The notes under the pieces were generated by a model. It was not told the DNA's origin and searched no databases. It saw only the letters and a list, made by a program, of their open reading frames with translations. The position numbers were made by a program, and so were the translations under genes. Positions 53,188 to 61,498 of a stretch of DNA of 64,000 bases are shown in pieces; the stretch's first letter is position 1; each line of letters opens with the position of its first letter. The stretch lies in assembly GCF_022814725.1 (NCBI RefSeq), contig NZ_CP093442.1, positions 806,001 to 870,000 on the forward strand, given 5' to 3'. Source of the DNA: Bdellovibrio reynosensis. Lineage in GTDB: Bacteria > Bdellovibrionota > Bdellovibrionia > Bdellovibrionales > Bdellovibrionaceae.

Positions 53188-55103
53188 GGAACCCCTAGGA
53201 ATCTAAGCCCCTGTACTACCACAACCACTAAAACATAGGCAGCAAGGTTGAAGGCCACAAGTTGCGTGATTGCAAATTTCCAGGAACCACTTTCACGGAT
53301 CTGCACACCCACTGTCGACATGCATTGAAGAGCAATCAGGAAAAAGATCATTAACCCGATCACAGAACTTACAGTAAAGATCTTTTCGCCCTGTGAATTC
53401 ACGGCCGTTCCCATTTGAGTCAATAATGATTGCTGTTGGGATTCTTCATCTGCATCCGTGATGTTAAAAGTGACTGCTAAAGAAGAAACGAAAACTTCAC
53501 GAGCGGCAAAAGCCGAGATCAAACCAACGCCGACACGCCAGTCCACACCCATGGGTGCCACGACCGGTTCAATCACCTTGCCCAATTGTCCCACATAACT
53601 ATCAGACAATTTTTGGTAAGGATCTTGAGCTTTATAATTAGGGAATGTCGAACCCACCCAAATCACCACGGCAAAAGCAAAAATCACAGGGCCCGCGCGC
53701 TTAATGTAAGAATACGTACGGGTCCATGACTGACGTAACAACACACGCAACTTAGGACGACGGTAAATCGGCAGCTCCATCATAAAGAAAGAATTTTCTT
53801 TACGTGGAATGAAACGACTGACAATCCCTGCCGCCAAAGCCCCTAGAAGGACCGAGCCAAGATAAAGCGCTGCTAACGAAGCCCCGGCCTTCCAGGCCGA
53901 ATCGCCATGGAATAAAAAGGCGATACATAAAGCATAGACTGGCAGACGCGCAGAACAACTCATCAAAGGCACAATGAACGAAGTGATCAAACGATCCTTC
54001 GTTGAAGGAATATTTCGAGTTGCTATGATCGCTGGAACTGCACAAGCAAATCCGGATAGCAAAGGCACAAAGGATCGGCCACTCATACCTAAAGCACTGA
54101 ACGGACGGTCAATCAAAGTCGCAGCCCGAGCCAGGTACCCTGTACTTTCTAAAAGTCCAATACCAAAAAATAAAATAAAAATTTGCGGTACGAATACCAT
54201 GAAGGCTGCAAAACTAGTCACGACTCCATTGGCTAAGAAATCGGTCCACAAAGCATCCGGAGCCAACGCTACAACAGCTTCATTGGCTGTCGTGAACCAT
54301 CCATCGATCAAATCCATGAACGGAGTCGCAAGCCAATAAACACTAGAAAAAAGCGCGCTCATAATGCCGACAAATAAAACGATGCCAAAAATAGGATGTA
54401 ACAAAACGCGATCCAATTTTTCTGTCGTCGAAACAATCTTGTTTAATTTTTCCTGGGCTTTTTCGGTGAACTGATTCAAAGCCTTCTCTGCGATTTTTTC
54501 GCTTTCTTGAAGTTTAGTTTCTTGAATCTCAAACGGCCATACTTTTGGACGAATAGGTTCTTTCACCCACTGAAGTTTTTTAGCTTCAGCGACGATTTCT
54601 TTTAACCCGCCGGCAAGCAATCCATCAAATGGCAACACCGGACACGCCAGAGTTTGACTTAAGTAACCCATATCAATTTCTACACCTTCGCGGCGCAAAA
54701 GATCCGACATGGTTATGACAACCATCATTGGGAAACCAGTCTCACGAAGCTGCATCACCAACGGAAGATGACGAGAAATTTGAGTACCGTCGACAACGAC
54801 GATAACACCATCCACTTTTTCTAAATTGGGATTTTCATAAAGAGCACGTAACGTCACCCACTCGTCGGCGCTTTTTGGGTGCAGGCTGTAAGTGCCCGGC
54901 GTGTCCATGACTTGAACTGAATCATCACCTAAATGTGGCGCCAATTTACCTAAAGAAAATTCAACGGTGGCACCAGGGTAATTCACTGTTTTAAAGCGCG
55001 AGCCAGTAAGCCAATTGTACAAAGTTGTCTTACCAGAATTAGGTGCACCAATCAGCGCGATGGCTTTGCCATCAACAGTTAGGCTTGTTTCACTTGAGCG
55101 CAT
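53184..55103 (-). CDS. feoB: Ferrous iron transport protein B
   Basis: FeoB moves Fe2+ across the inner membrane under control of its G domain. The 639-aa protein has the P-loop GAPNSGKTT (19-27), the G3 DTPGTYSL, and then the membrane part with about eight to ten helices, including FVPLLSGFACAVPAI and MSCSARLPVYAL, the paired Gate motifs. It is shorter than the 773-aa E. coli protein, mainly in the cytoplasmic linker. It overlaps feoA by 25 nt. GAGGAAGC precedes the ATG inside feoA. Confidence 0.96.
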   Translation of the reverse strand: MRSSETSLTVDGKAIALIGAPNSGKTTLYNWLTGSRFKTVNYPGATVEFSLGKLAPHLGDDSVQVMDTPGTYSLHPKSADEWVTLRALYENPNLEKVDGVIVVVDGTQISRHLPLVMQLRETGFPMMVVITMSDLLRREGVEIDMGYLSQTLACPVLPFDGLLAGGLKEIVAEAKKLQWVKEPIRPKVWPFEIQETKLQESEKIAEKALNQFTEKAQEKLNKIVSTTEKLDRVLLHPIFGIVLFVGIMSALFSSVYWLATPFMDLIDGWFTTANEAVVALAPDALWTDFLANGVVTSFAAFMVFVPQIFILFFGIGLLESTGYLARAATLIDRPFSALGMSGRSFVPLLSGFACAVPAIIATRNIPSTKDRLITSFIVPLMSCSARLPVYALCIAFLFHGDSAWKAGASLAALYLGSVLLGALAAGIVSRFIPRKENSFFMMELPIYRRPKLRVLLRQSWTRTYSYIKRAGPVIFAFAVVIWVGSTFPNYKAQDPYQKLSDSYVGQLGKVIEPVVAPMGVDWRVGVGLISAFAAREVFVSSLAVTFNITDADEESQQQSLLTQMGTAVNSQGEKIFTVSSVIGLMIFFLIALQCMSTVGVQIRESGSWKFAITQLVAFNLAAYVLVVVVVQGLRFLGVP

Positions 55104-55309
55104 AAAGCTTCCTCGTTTCGGAGAGCCAGAAAACTATTTTTGAAACGGATTAACAAGGGACCACCAAATGGGGCACGACCAAGAATTGTTAAGGTGATAC
55201 CAATACGCAGACCCATTTCAATCAAACGCTCACGAAGTGCTGGATCACCGGAAAAACCGACAATTTCAAGCGAATGACCAGGTTTAATTTTTGAATCTAG
55301 TAAGTTCAT
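55079..55309 (-). CDS. feoA: Ferrous iron transport protein A
   Basis: FeoA is the small SH3-like cytoplasmic partner of FeoB. ATG at 55309 follows AGAGG and gives 76 aa; an in-frame start at 55327 is less likely. GFSGDPALRERLIEMGLRIG is the family core, and RAPFGGPLLIRFKNSFLALR completes the beta barrel. It overlaps feoB by 25 nt. No Fur-box match is clear in the upstream 240 nt. Confidence 0.93.
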   Translation of the reverse strand: MNLLDSKIKPGHSLEIVGFSGDPALRERLIEMGLRIGITLTILGRAPFGGPLLIRFKNSFLALRNEEALCAQVKQA

Positions 55310-55555
55310 GAAACCTCTTGAAAACATTAACCTTCTTGTTAAAGGGACGGCGCAGGAAAAGCCAACCCTTTACCCCCTCCAGGACCAATTGAAAACAAAC
55401 TGAGAACGCCTAGAATACCCTTTAAAAATCGTACATCCTTTCATATTGGGGGGCTTAAATCTGAAACCCTTTGTAGGCCCTGCTTAATACTCTTCGAAAG
55501 TCCTGATTTCTGTCCTTCAGCTTAAGTTAAACCCGACTGGACCGATCTAAGTCTT

Positions 55556-56599
55556 ATGGATTTAAGTAAAGCTATTATTTACGGCATCATGCTACTTTCT
55601 TCGACCTCAATGGCCTCCGAGATCGTCTATTCCACGGGCTTCTGTGAGCCCTCGGAAATGACCGTCACAATCAAGAATAAGACCCCAGAAATGCAACGGG
55701 CTTGGAGCCAAGTACGAATCGATGATGAAATCCAAGAGCAGCACTTCGACCTTGCAGGCGGAGCGCAAATCCAAATTCCCGGGGACCGATTTCTTAGTGG
55801 CAAACAGGGCTTCGCTTTTAAAACTTGGGATAAGAAAAGTCTTTCAATAACTGCCAGTTGCGCGGGGTCTTTAAATTACCCGTTAACGGATACGACCTCG
55901 CCAGAAGTGACTCACTATCTTCCAAGCGGAATCACAACTGTGAAATTGCAACTGATGAATCTTTTCCTTAAAGCCCAAACTGTAAAACTGCGTGGTTATG
56001 GAAAATTTGGAAATCTTTTAGAACAAAAAGAAATCACCATCGAGAAGTATTATGATACATCGGCGTTGAAATGGAACTTTTCTGAAGAAGTCCTGCGCCT
56101 TGAAATTATCGGCGAGCAAAGACTTCATTCGCTTTTAGTTTTCGAAGAAAAGAACTTAGAAAAAATCAGCCCGGCTCTTCCTAAAATTGTTTCCTTCAGC
56201 CCGGCCGCAGATAAAAACTATTTTATGGTTTCAACGAAAGGACCGAACCCCGAAGAATCTTTTGTCATTGCGTTGAGCGATTTACAACAAGTCGCTACGG
56301 CCCGAGAACAAATTCAGAATAAACAATTAGAAAAAATAATCGTGGCACGCATTGAATTGGGCCACGGTGGGTATAACAGAGCTCTTTCAGCGAAGGACAA
56401 ATCCCCCTATTCATGGTCGGTTTATCACGTGGATGCGTTTGCTGACTTTGCGCACATTGATTGTGACGGCAGCCCTGATTTAACAGAAGAGCGTCTGCCA
56501 CAAAAACTGAGTGAAGGTGGCGGCCGTATTTGTTTTTGGCGTTATAGAATTATTAAAGAGCTATCCGCTGAAGAGGTCGCTTTCGGAAAGGTGCGCTAG
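55556..56599 (+). CDS. Exported protein, unknown
   Basis: The 347-aa protein has a signal peptide (about 1-20, ending SMAS). The mature chain is rich in beta strands, with possible immunoglobulin- or jelly-roll-like repeats around VTVTIKNKTPEMQ-type residues and PSGITTVKLQLMNLF. Cysteines are few (GFCEPSE, SCAGSL, DCDGS, RICFWR). I recognise no family. It starts 229 nt from feoA's divergent end, which holds nothing identifiable, and its stop overlaps that of the convergent PTPS-family gene by 4 nt. Confidence 0.72.
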   Translation: MDLSKAIIYGIMLLSSTSMASEIVYSTGFCEPSEMTVTIKNKTPEMQRAWSQVRIDDEIQEQHFDLAGGAQIQIPGDRFLSGKQGFAFKTWDKKSLSITASCAGSLNYPLTDTTSPEVTHYLPSGITTVKLQLMNLFLKAQTVKLRGYGKFGNLLEQKEITIEKYYDTSALKWNFSEEVLRLEIIGEQRLHSLLVFEEKNLEKISPALPKIVSFSPAADKNYFMVSTKGPNPEESFVIALSDLQQVATAREQIQNKQLEKIIVARIELGHGGYNRALSAKDKSPYSWSVYHVDAFADFAHIDCDGSPDLTEERLPQKLSEGGGRICFWRYRIIKELSAEEVAFGKVR

Positions 56600-57084
56600 A
56601 AGGGTGCTACTGTCGAAGCGCCCTGCCCGCGGGTTTCTTCGACATACACTTTCACTTTAGCGACGCCGTACTGTTTGAATTCACCATAGAAGTCTTCTGC
56701 TAAAAGACGCGAAAGCTGTTCCACACTGGTGTTTGAAACCGGCAACAACAAGACTTCACTTAAAGGAAAAACATAAAAACGATCCCTGAAGGTCACTTCT
56801 AGAGATTTATCCGTTTGATTGAATTTCATGTCAGGATGTTCCTTGGGAAGCAGAACTATTTCGTCCCATTGGTCCAAGCGCCGTTTGATATATTTTTTAA
56901 AAACATTAAAGTCCATGAAGTAACCATCCCCGTGCAGCTCCTTATCTGTCGGAGCTTTAATGTCCACACGCACCTGATAATTATGACCGTGCAAGCGTTC
57001 GGCATGCTTTTCGTCGAAAATCAAAAAGTGAGCGGCTGAAAATTTGAAATTTTGCTTTGCTAAATGCAAGGTGGTCGTGGACAT
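56596..57084 (-). CDS. 6-pyruvoyltetrahydropterin synthase/QueD-family protein lacking the usual cysteine
   Basis: The 162-aa protein has the PTPS fold markers: FSAAHFLIF with the first zinc His, then ERLHGHNYQV with the other two. In QueD enzymes a catalytic Cys stands four residues before the first His of HGH, but here that place is Ala (HAERLHGH), with a Glu next to it. The catalytic Asp/His pair is less clear. It may be a non-QueD PTPS variant such as those that supply hydroxymethylpterin for folate. GAGG lies before the ATG. A divergent true QueD gene starts 30 nt away. Confidence 0.85.
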   Translation of the reverse strand: MSTTTLHLAKQNFKFSAAHFLIFDEKHAERLHGHNYQVRVDIKAPTDKELHGDGYFMDFNVFKKYIKRRLDQWDEIVLLPKEHPDMKFNQTDKSLEVTFRDRFYVFPLSEVLLLPVSNTSVEQLSRLLAEDFYGEFKQYGVAKVKVYVEETRGQGASTVAPF

Positions 57085-57113
57085 AGTTACCTCAAAGTGG
57101 TTATATCTTTAGC

Positions 57114-57491
57114 ATGAAATTCGAACTGAAGCAGCATTTTCAAATTGAGTCAGCCCGATTCCTTCCAAATTTACCGAAAGAGCACCCCTGCAGCCGTATG
57201 CATGGTCACAGCTTTAAGATCATCCTTACCCTCGTGGGGAATCTTGATCCACAATTGGGCTGGGTGATTGATTACAATGACATTCAAGCTAAAATGAAGC
57301 CGCTCATTGAGCAGCTTGACCATCGCGTACTAAATGAAGTCGATGGACTTCCCAATCCGACTTCTGAGCTTTTAGCAAAGTGGATCTTTGATCGTGTCGT
57401 GCTGACCTTACCAGAAGTCATCAGAGTCACGGTTCTAGAAACTCCTTTCACAGAGTGTTCTTATCCCGCTCACATGTTAGCAGGCATATAG
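57114..57491 (+). CDS. queD: 6-carboxytetrahydropterin synthase QueD
   Basis: QueD makes 6-carboxytetrahydropterin from dihydroneopterin triphosphate in the first committed step of queuosine synthesis. The 125-aa protein has the full set: HFQIESARF with a substrate or zinc ligand, HPCSRMHGHSF with the catalytic Cys and two zinc His, GWVIDYNDI, and LDHRVLN with the Asp-His pair. ETPFTECSYP closes the site. It is divergent from its paralogue. Other queuosine genes are not in the window. Confidence 0.92.
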   Translation: MKFELKQHFQIESARFLPNLPKEHPCSRMHGHSFKIILTLVGNLDPQLGWVIDYNDIQAKMKPLIEQLDHRVLNEVDGLPNPTSELLAKWIFDRVVLTLPEVIRVTVLETPFTECSYPAHMLAGI

Positions 57492-57583
57492 TAAGCCTTT
57501 CCCTTGTTTGCTATCATGTTCCCTAAGCAATCCTAGTTTTTGATCATGACAATGCTATTTTTAAGCCTTCCTAGAGAGGGCTT

Positions 57584-58555
57584 ATGCATTGGCTTTTGGT
57601 TCTCTTCTTTACTTTTTCATTCAGTCCCAGTTTCGCTTCTGAATTAGAACTGATTTTTTATAAAGCTCCCCGTCCCTTGGATTGGTCAACACCAGGTTCT
57701 TTGGTTCGTTCAACTTTAAAAAACTCTTTTGCGCGAATCGAAGGTAGAAAATATCCCCACCCCATTTCCCATGTAAATGTTCGTTTAAAATGTGATGAAG
57801 ACGAGCAGCATTTTGTCGGCATGACTTCCGATAAATCAACCGGTTCTTACTTAAAAGATTTCCTATTAAAAGGCATTTCGCTTGATACTTTTTTGATCAA
57901 CGTCAAAGGTCAATTCATTGAAAAAGAAAAAGCTCTGCAGTGGCTTCCGTACTTAAAACAAAAAGGCTATGTGCGAACGTTAAAGATTCTGCTAAATCCA
58001 GGGCAGTGCTTGCGCGCACAACGCTATTTGAAAATCTATAAAGAGCTAGGACAAGAAAAAATCTATGGAGGTCTTCGTTCCCACCCACTGCGCGGCGAAG
58101 GCGCAGGTTGTGCTGCTTTTGCGGTGAGCTTTCTACAAGTCTTAAATCTTTTTCCTGAAGAACTTAATCAGGCGTGGCGACGAAAATTAAACGTGCCTTT
58201 AGAACTCTTGTCCTTTCAATCTCACCGCGCCAGCATCGGGTTTATAGGGTATTTGCGAGGCAAGGATCGTCCTTGGGCCTATCCTTCTGAAGAACAAATT
58301 CAAATGCAGTTTTGGGATCCAGAATTAATGTACAATTGGGTCGCAAAGAAAACGACGAAAATGACTTTAAAGTGGGATGTTAGACAGTATCGAGCAAGTG
58401 AGGAACCACTCTTTTCCCATTCACGAAAGACCATGGAAACAACGGTGCAATATCATTTGCAGAATTTGGGACGAAGACTTAGCCGGGAAGAAATATTAAA
58501 CACTTCTTCCCGTACTTGTCGTTTATTTAGATTTTGCCGGTCAAAGGCGCATTAA
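57584..58555 (+). CDS. Exported protein with a possible permuted papain-like (NlpC/P60-type) site
   Basis: The 323-aa protein has a signal peptide (about 1-19). His63 in HPISHVNVRLKC stands on a strand, and Cys176 in GEGAGCAAFAVSFL starts a helix. A His before a Cys in this form is the order of circularly permuted NlpC/P60-like hydrolases. The match is by pattern only, and the family is not confirmed. RSHPLRGEGAGC would form the loop before the Cys. GAGAGG lies just before the ATG. Its end overlaps the convergent psd gene by 29 nt. A wall peptidase or amide hydrolase is possible. Confidence 0.72.
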   Translation: MHWLLVLFFTFSFSPSFASELELIFYKAPRPLDWSTPGSLVRSTLKNSFARIEGRKYPHPISHVNVRLKCDEDEQHFVGMTSDKSTGSYLKDFLLKGISLDTFLINVKGQFIEKEKALQWLPYLKQKGYVRTLKILLNPGQCLRAQRYLKIYKELGQEKIYGGLRSHPLRGEGAGCAAFAVSFLQVLNLFPEELNQAWRRKLNVPLELLSFQSHRASIGFIGYLRGKDRPWAYPSEEQIQMQFWDPELMYNWVAKKTTKMTLKWDVRQYRASEEPLFSHSRKTMETTVQYHLQNLGRRLSREEILNTSSRTCRLFRFCRSKAH

Positions 58556-59360
58556 CTCTGACAACAGGGCCTAGATCCATCTTGCCTTCATACTTCTGAC
58601 GGAAAGCTGGTGGATATAACATCACAACCGTAGAGCCCATACGGAACATTCCCAGCTCCGCCCCTTTGTGGGTCAGAATTTCTGGCGTGTATTTTTTGTG
58701 TTGGAAGATATGCGGGCCTTTTTGATTTCCTTTAATGGATTCATCAAAGCTAAGGCAGATATATCCCACGTTCGTGGCACCTACAAACATCACGCCTACA
58801 GGGCCAAGCTCCGTTTGAATTTCAATCAAAACGCGCTCGTTCACCGTGAAAAGATCTTTAATGTTTGTAGTACTCCACTCATTCACTGGCCATAACTGAC
58901 CCGGCATATAGCGAACATCGGTAATTTCGCCATCGACTGGTGAATGCACACGGTGGTAGTCGGTGGGGCAAAGATAGTAAGTCATAAACATACCACCAGC
59001 CCATTTTTTTTCAGCCTCAGGATCTTGGGTAAAACCCTTAAGGCTGTAGGTGATCCCTTTAGCTTGAATCAAAGTTCCGCCATCAATTGCGGCACATTGG
59101 GTGATCTTGCTGTCAGCTGGGTGAACGGCAAAGCCTTCACCGATCGGGCGAATGCCTGATTTTAGGCGGCGAACGAAGAAATCCCCGATAGAAGTGTATT
59201 CGTTATAAGACTTTTCAGCCTCATCCAAATTGATATTATACATATTCGCAAAGGACTTAATGGATAGGTTGGTCCACCATTTAGGACCTTCCCAATGCAT
59301 GAGATGCCCCATCCAGCGACTTAGACGACGTTTCGGAAGAATTCTTGTTATTGCTGACAT
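58527..59360 (-). CDS. psd: Phosphatidylserine decarboxylase proenzyme
   Basis: Psd makes phosphatidylethanolamine at the inner membrane. ATG at 59360 gives 277 aa; an in-frame GTG at 59396 is less likely. The self-cleavage site is MGST near the C-terminus (Gly242-Ser243), where the serine becomes the pyruvoyl group; most family members read LGST. The Asp/His parts of the site are in HPADSKI and the DYHRVHSPVDG segment. The beta and alpha chains would be about 242 and 35 residues. It is convergent with the gene at 57584. Confidence 0.94.
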   Translation of the reverse strand: MSAITRILPKRRLSRWMGHLMHWEGPKWWTNLSIKSFANMYNINLDEAEKSYNEYTSIGDFFVRRLKSGIRPIGEGFAVHPADSKITQCAAIDGGTLIQAKGITYSLKGFTQDPEAEKKWAGGMFMTYYLCPTDYHRVHSPVDGEITDVRYMPGQLWPVNEWSTTNIKDLFTVNERVLIEIQTELGPVGVMFVGATNVGYICLSFDESIKGNQKGPHIFQHKKYTPEILTHKGAELGMFRMGSTVVMLYPPAFRQKYEGKMDLGPVVRVNAPLTGKI

Positions 59361-59465
59361 AGAAATCTTTATAACGCTACTTCCGGGCTTTGTCACCCCT
59401 CCCGCCCTAAGGTATTATCGCATAAAACTCATTTGGCGTTTAAAAATGCCCGGAGGCCATAGTTC

Positions 59466-61013
59466 ATGTCGAAGATATTCCAAAATATCGAAATCCCTAT
59501 TGATCAAGATCTTGAAGAAAAGTTGCAATGGCTGATGCCGGAACATGGCCCCTATAGAATCCTCCGTCAAAGCGTGGATGCGCGACGTTCTCACTCACCT
59601 CACTTCGTTTATTCTGTCGAAGTTGCTGAAAAAGGTGAGACTTTAAATATTCCCGAGTTCGATTTAGAAAAAATTAATAAACCTCAAGACCGCCCCCTTA
59701 TCGTCGGCACTGGACCGGCTGGCTTGTTTGCCGCCTTGCGCTTTGTTGAACGTGGCGTGCCTTGCGTTCTTTTTGAACGTGGATCCGATAGCGGAGAGCG
59801 GATAAAAGGCATCAATCAATTCTGGCGTTATGGAAAATTAGACACGCGCAACAACGTTTGTTTCGGTGAGGGTGGCGCGGGCTTATATTCTGATGGAAAA
59901 TTAATCACTCGTATCAAGTCACCGCACATTCCTTATGTGATGAACCGTTTAGTACAATTCGGCGCACCAGCGGAAATTCAGTGGCTATCAAATCCCCATG
60001 TGGGATCGGACCGTATTCGTCGCGTGATCCCTAAGATGCGAGAGTTTTTAAAAGCCAATGGTTGTGAAATTCATTTCAATACCCAAGTGACTGAAATTCT
60101 TTTTGAAGGAAAACAAGTTGCGGGAGTCCGTACTGAGCACGGCACTGAATTTAAATCTCCACATGTGGTCTTAGCGACAGGTCACTCTGCCACCGACATG
60201 ATTGAACATCTTCATGAAGCAGGAGTTCACCTTGATGGTAAGTCTTTCGCCATGGGTCTTCGAGTCGAGCACTCGCAAGCTGCCATTAATAAAATCCAAT
60301 ATCGTCAGTTTTCAGAGCATCCTAAATTAGGTGCTGCGAACTATAAACTTGCTCATCACAACAATGACACTGGTATCGGCGTTTATTCTTTCTGTATGTG
60401 CCCGGGTGGTTATGTGCTTTCTTCAGGCACGGAGGCCGACGGTATCGTTGTTAACGGAATGAGTAACTACAATCGTAACTCTCCGTTTGCGAATGCGGCT
60501 ATCGTCGTCAGCATTGATCACGGCAAGAACTTTGGTAAAGACACCTTCGGTGGAATGAAGCTGCGTCGCGAGTTAGAGACCCGAGCTTATCAAGCCATCG
60601 TGAAACAAGGTGGAAGCCGGGAGTTACCGGCACAAAACCTAATGGACTTCCTTTACGGCACTAATTCAAAGACCGGCCCAAGGGCTTTGCGTGCGGGATC
60701 TTCCCCATCTGGTGCTTTAAACGTGCGATTGGATGAGTTATTACCAAAAGAAATGCGTAACCGCATTCGCGAAGGATTTGAAAACTTTCAAAGAAGCATG
60801 AAAGGGTTTTTGACTGAAGACGCCCAAGTTTACGGGGTTGAATCAAGAACCAGTTGCCCTGTTCGAGTGACTCGCAATGAAGAATCTTTGCAAAGTATTT
60901 CCCATGCAGGACTTTATCCCGCTGGGGAAGGTGCGGGGTATGCGGGTGGGATCACCTCGGCTGCTTGTGATGGCATTCGCATCGCCGAAAAAATTATTGA
61001 ACTGATTAAATAG
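59466..61013 (+). CDS. FAD-dependent dehydrogenase of the COG2509 family
   Basis: The 515-aa protein has an N-terminal ferredoxin-like part (about 1-75), the FAD site VGTGPAGLFAALRF (GTGPAG at 81-86), the second conserved part NNVCFGEGGAGLYSDGKL, and the C-terminal FAD motif YPAGEGAGYAGGI. These are the marks of a large uncharacterised flavoprotein family. No substrate is known. It stands alone and is divergent from psd. Confidence 0.92.
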   Translation: MSKIFQNIEIPIDQDLEEKLQWLMPEHGPYRILRQSVDARRSHSPHFVYSVEVAEKGETLNIPEFDLEKINKPQDRPLIVGTGPAGLFAALRFVERGVPCVLFERGSDSGERIKGINQFWRYGKLDTRNNVCFGEGGAGLYSDGKLITRIKSPHIPYVMNRLVQFGAPAEIQWLSNPHVGSDRIRRVIPKMREFLKANGCEIHFNTQVTEILFEGKQVAGVRTEHGTEFKSPHVVLATGHSATDMIEHLHEAGVHLDGKSFAMGLRVEHSQAAINKIQYRQFSEHPKLGAANYKLAHHNNDTGIGVYSFCMCPGGYVLSSGTEADGIVVNGMSNYNRNSPFANAAIVVSIDHGKNFGKDTFGGMKLRRELETRAYQAIVKQGGSRELPAQNLMDFLYGTNSKTGPRALRAGSSPSGALNVRLDELLPKEMRNRIREGFENFQRSMKGFLTEDAQVYGVESRTSCPVRVTRNEESLQSISHAGLYPAGEGAGYAGGITSAACDGIRIAEKIIELIK

Positions 61014-61177
61014 TCCGGACGTGTCCGATTTTTTGACAAACGAAAAAATTGTACACGATCCGTTGCTCATAGAATTACAAAGCTTAAATCAAGCAAATAG
61101 AATTTGCTTTAGTACCCTCAATTTGAGAAATCGTTCTTCCTTTAAAAAAACAAAACAAAATATAAAAAAGGAAAACT

Positions 61178-61483
61178 ATGAAAACTCTTTTTTCATTGAT
61201 GGTTGCTGCACTTATCAGCTTTTCTTCTTCAGCGTTCGCGATTACTGAACAAGAAGGCGCTGCCCTTGCGGAGTGCACTGTTCTTTTAACTGCATTGTCT
61301 GCTGGCGATGACTTCAAACAAATCGTTTTGCACGCTCAAGAAGACGCTGCCAACTTCATTATGTCTGAAGGTAAGGACGCTAAGTCAGCTCAGTTGAAAA
61401 AGGCCTTCGATTTAGTTCGTTCAAGCAATCCTAACTTGAAAGTATCTGATCTTGAATTAGCTCAGGCGATTTTGGATCTGTAA
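61178..61483 (+). CDS. Small secreted protein
   Basis: The 101-aa protein has a signal peptide (about 1-21, ending AFA). The mature part is helical and nearly all polar (ITEQEGAALAECTVLL, then DFKQIVLHAQEDAANFI), with one cysteine, and ends LELAQAILDL. AAGGAAAAC precedes the ATG. It lies 15 nt before the HEATH/DUF4105 gene, so the two are probably co-transcribed and may be used together outside the cell. I do not know the family. Confidence 0.75.
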   Translation: MKTLFSLMVAALISFSSSAFAITEQEGAALAECTVLLTALSAGDDFKQIVLHAQEDAANFIMSEGKDAKSAQLKKAFDLVRSSNPNLKVSDLELAQAILDL

Positions 61484-61498
61484 TTTTCTAGGGCCGTC

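Noticed and set aside
55310-55555. Possible Fur box upstream of feoA
   Set aside because: I looked for a GATAATGATAATCATTATC-like site and found no convincing match, so iron control cannot be claimed from sequence.
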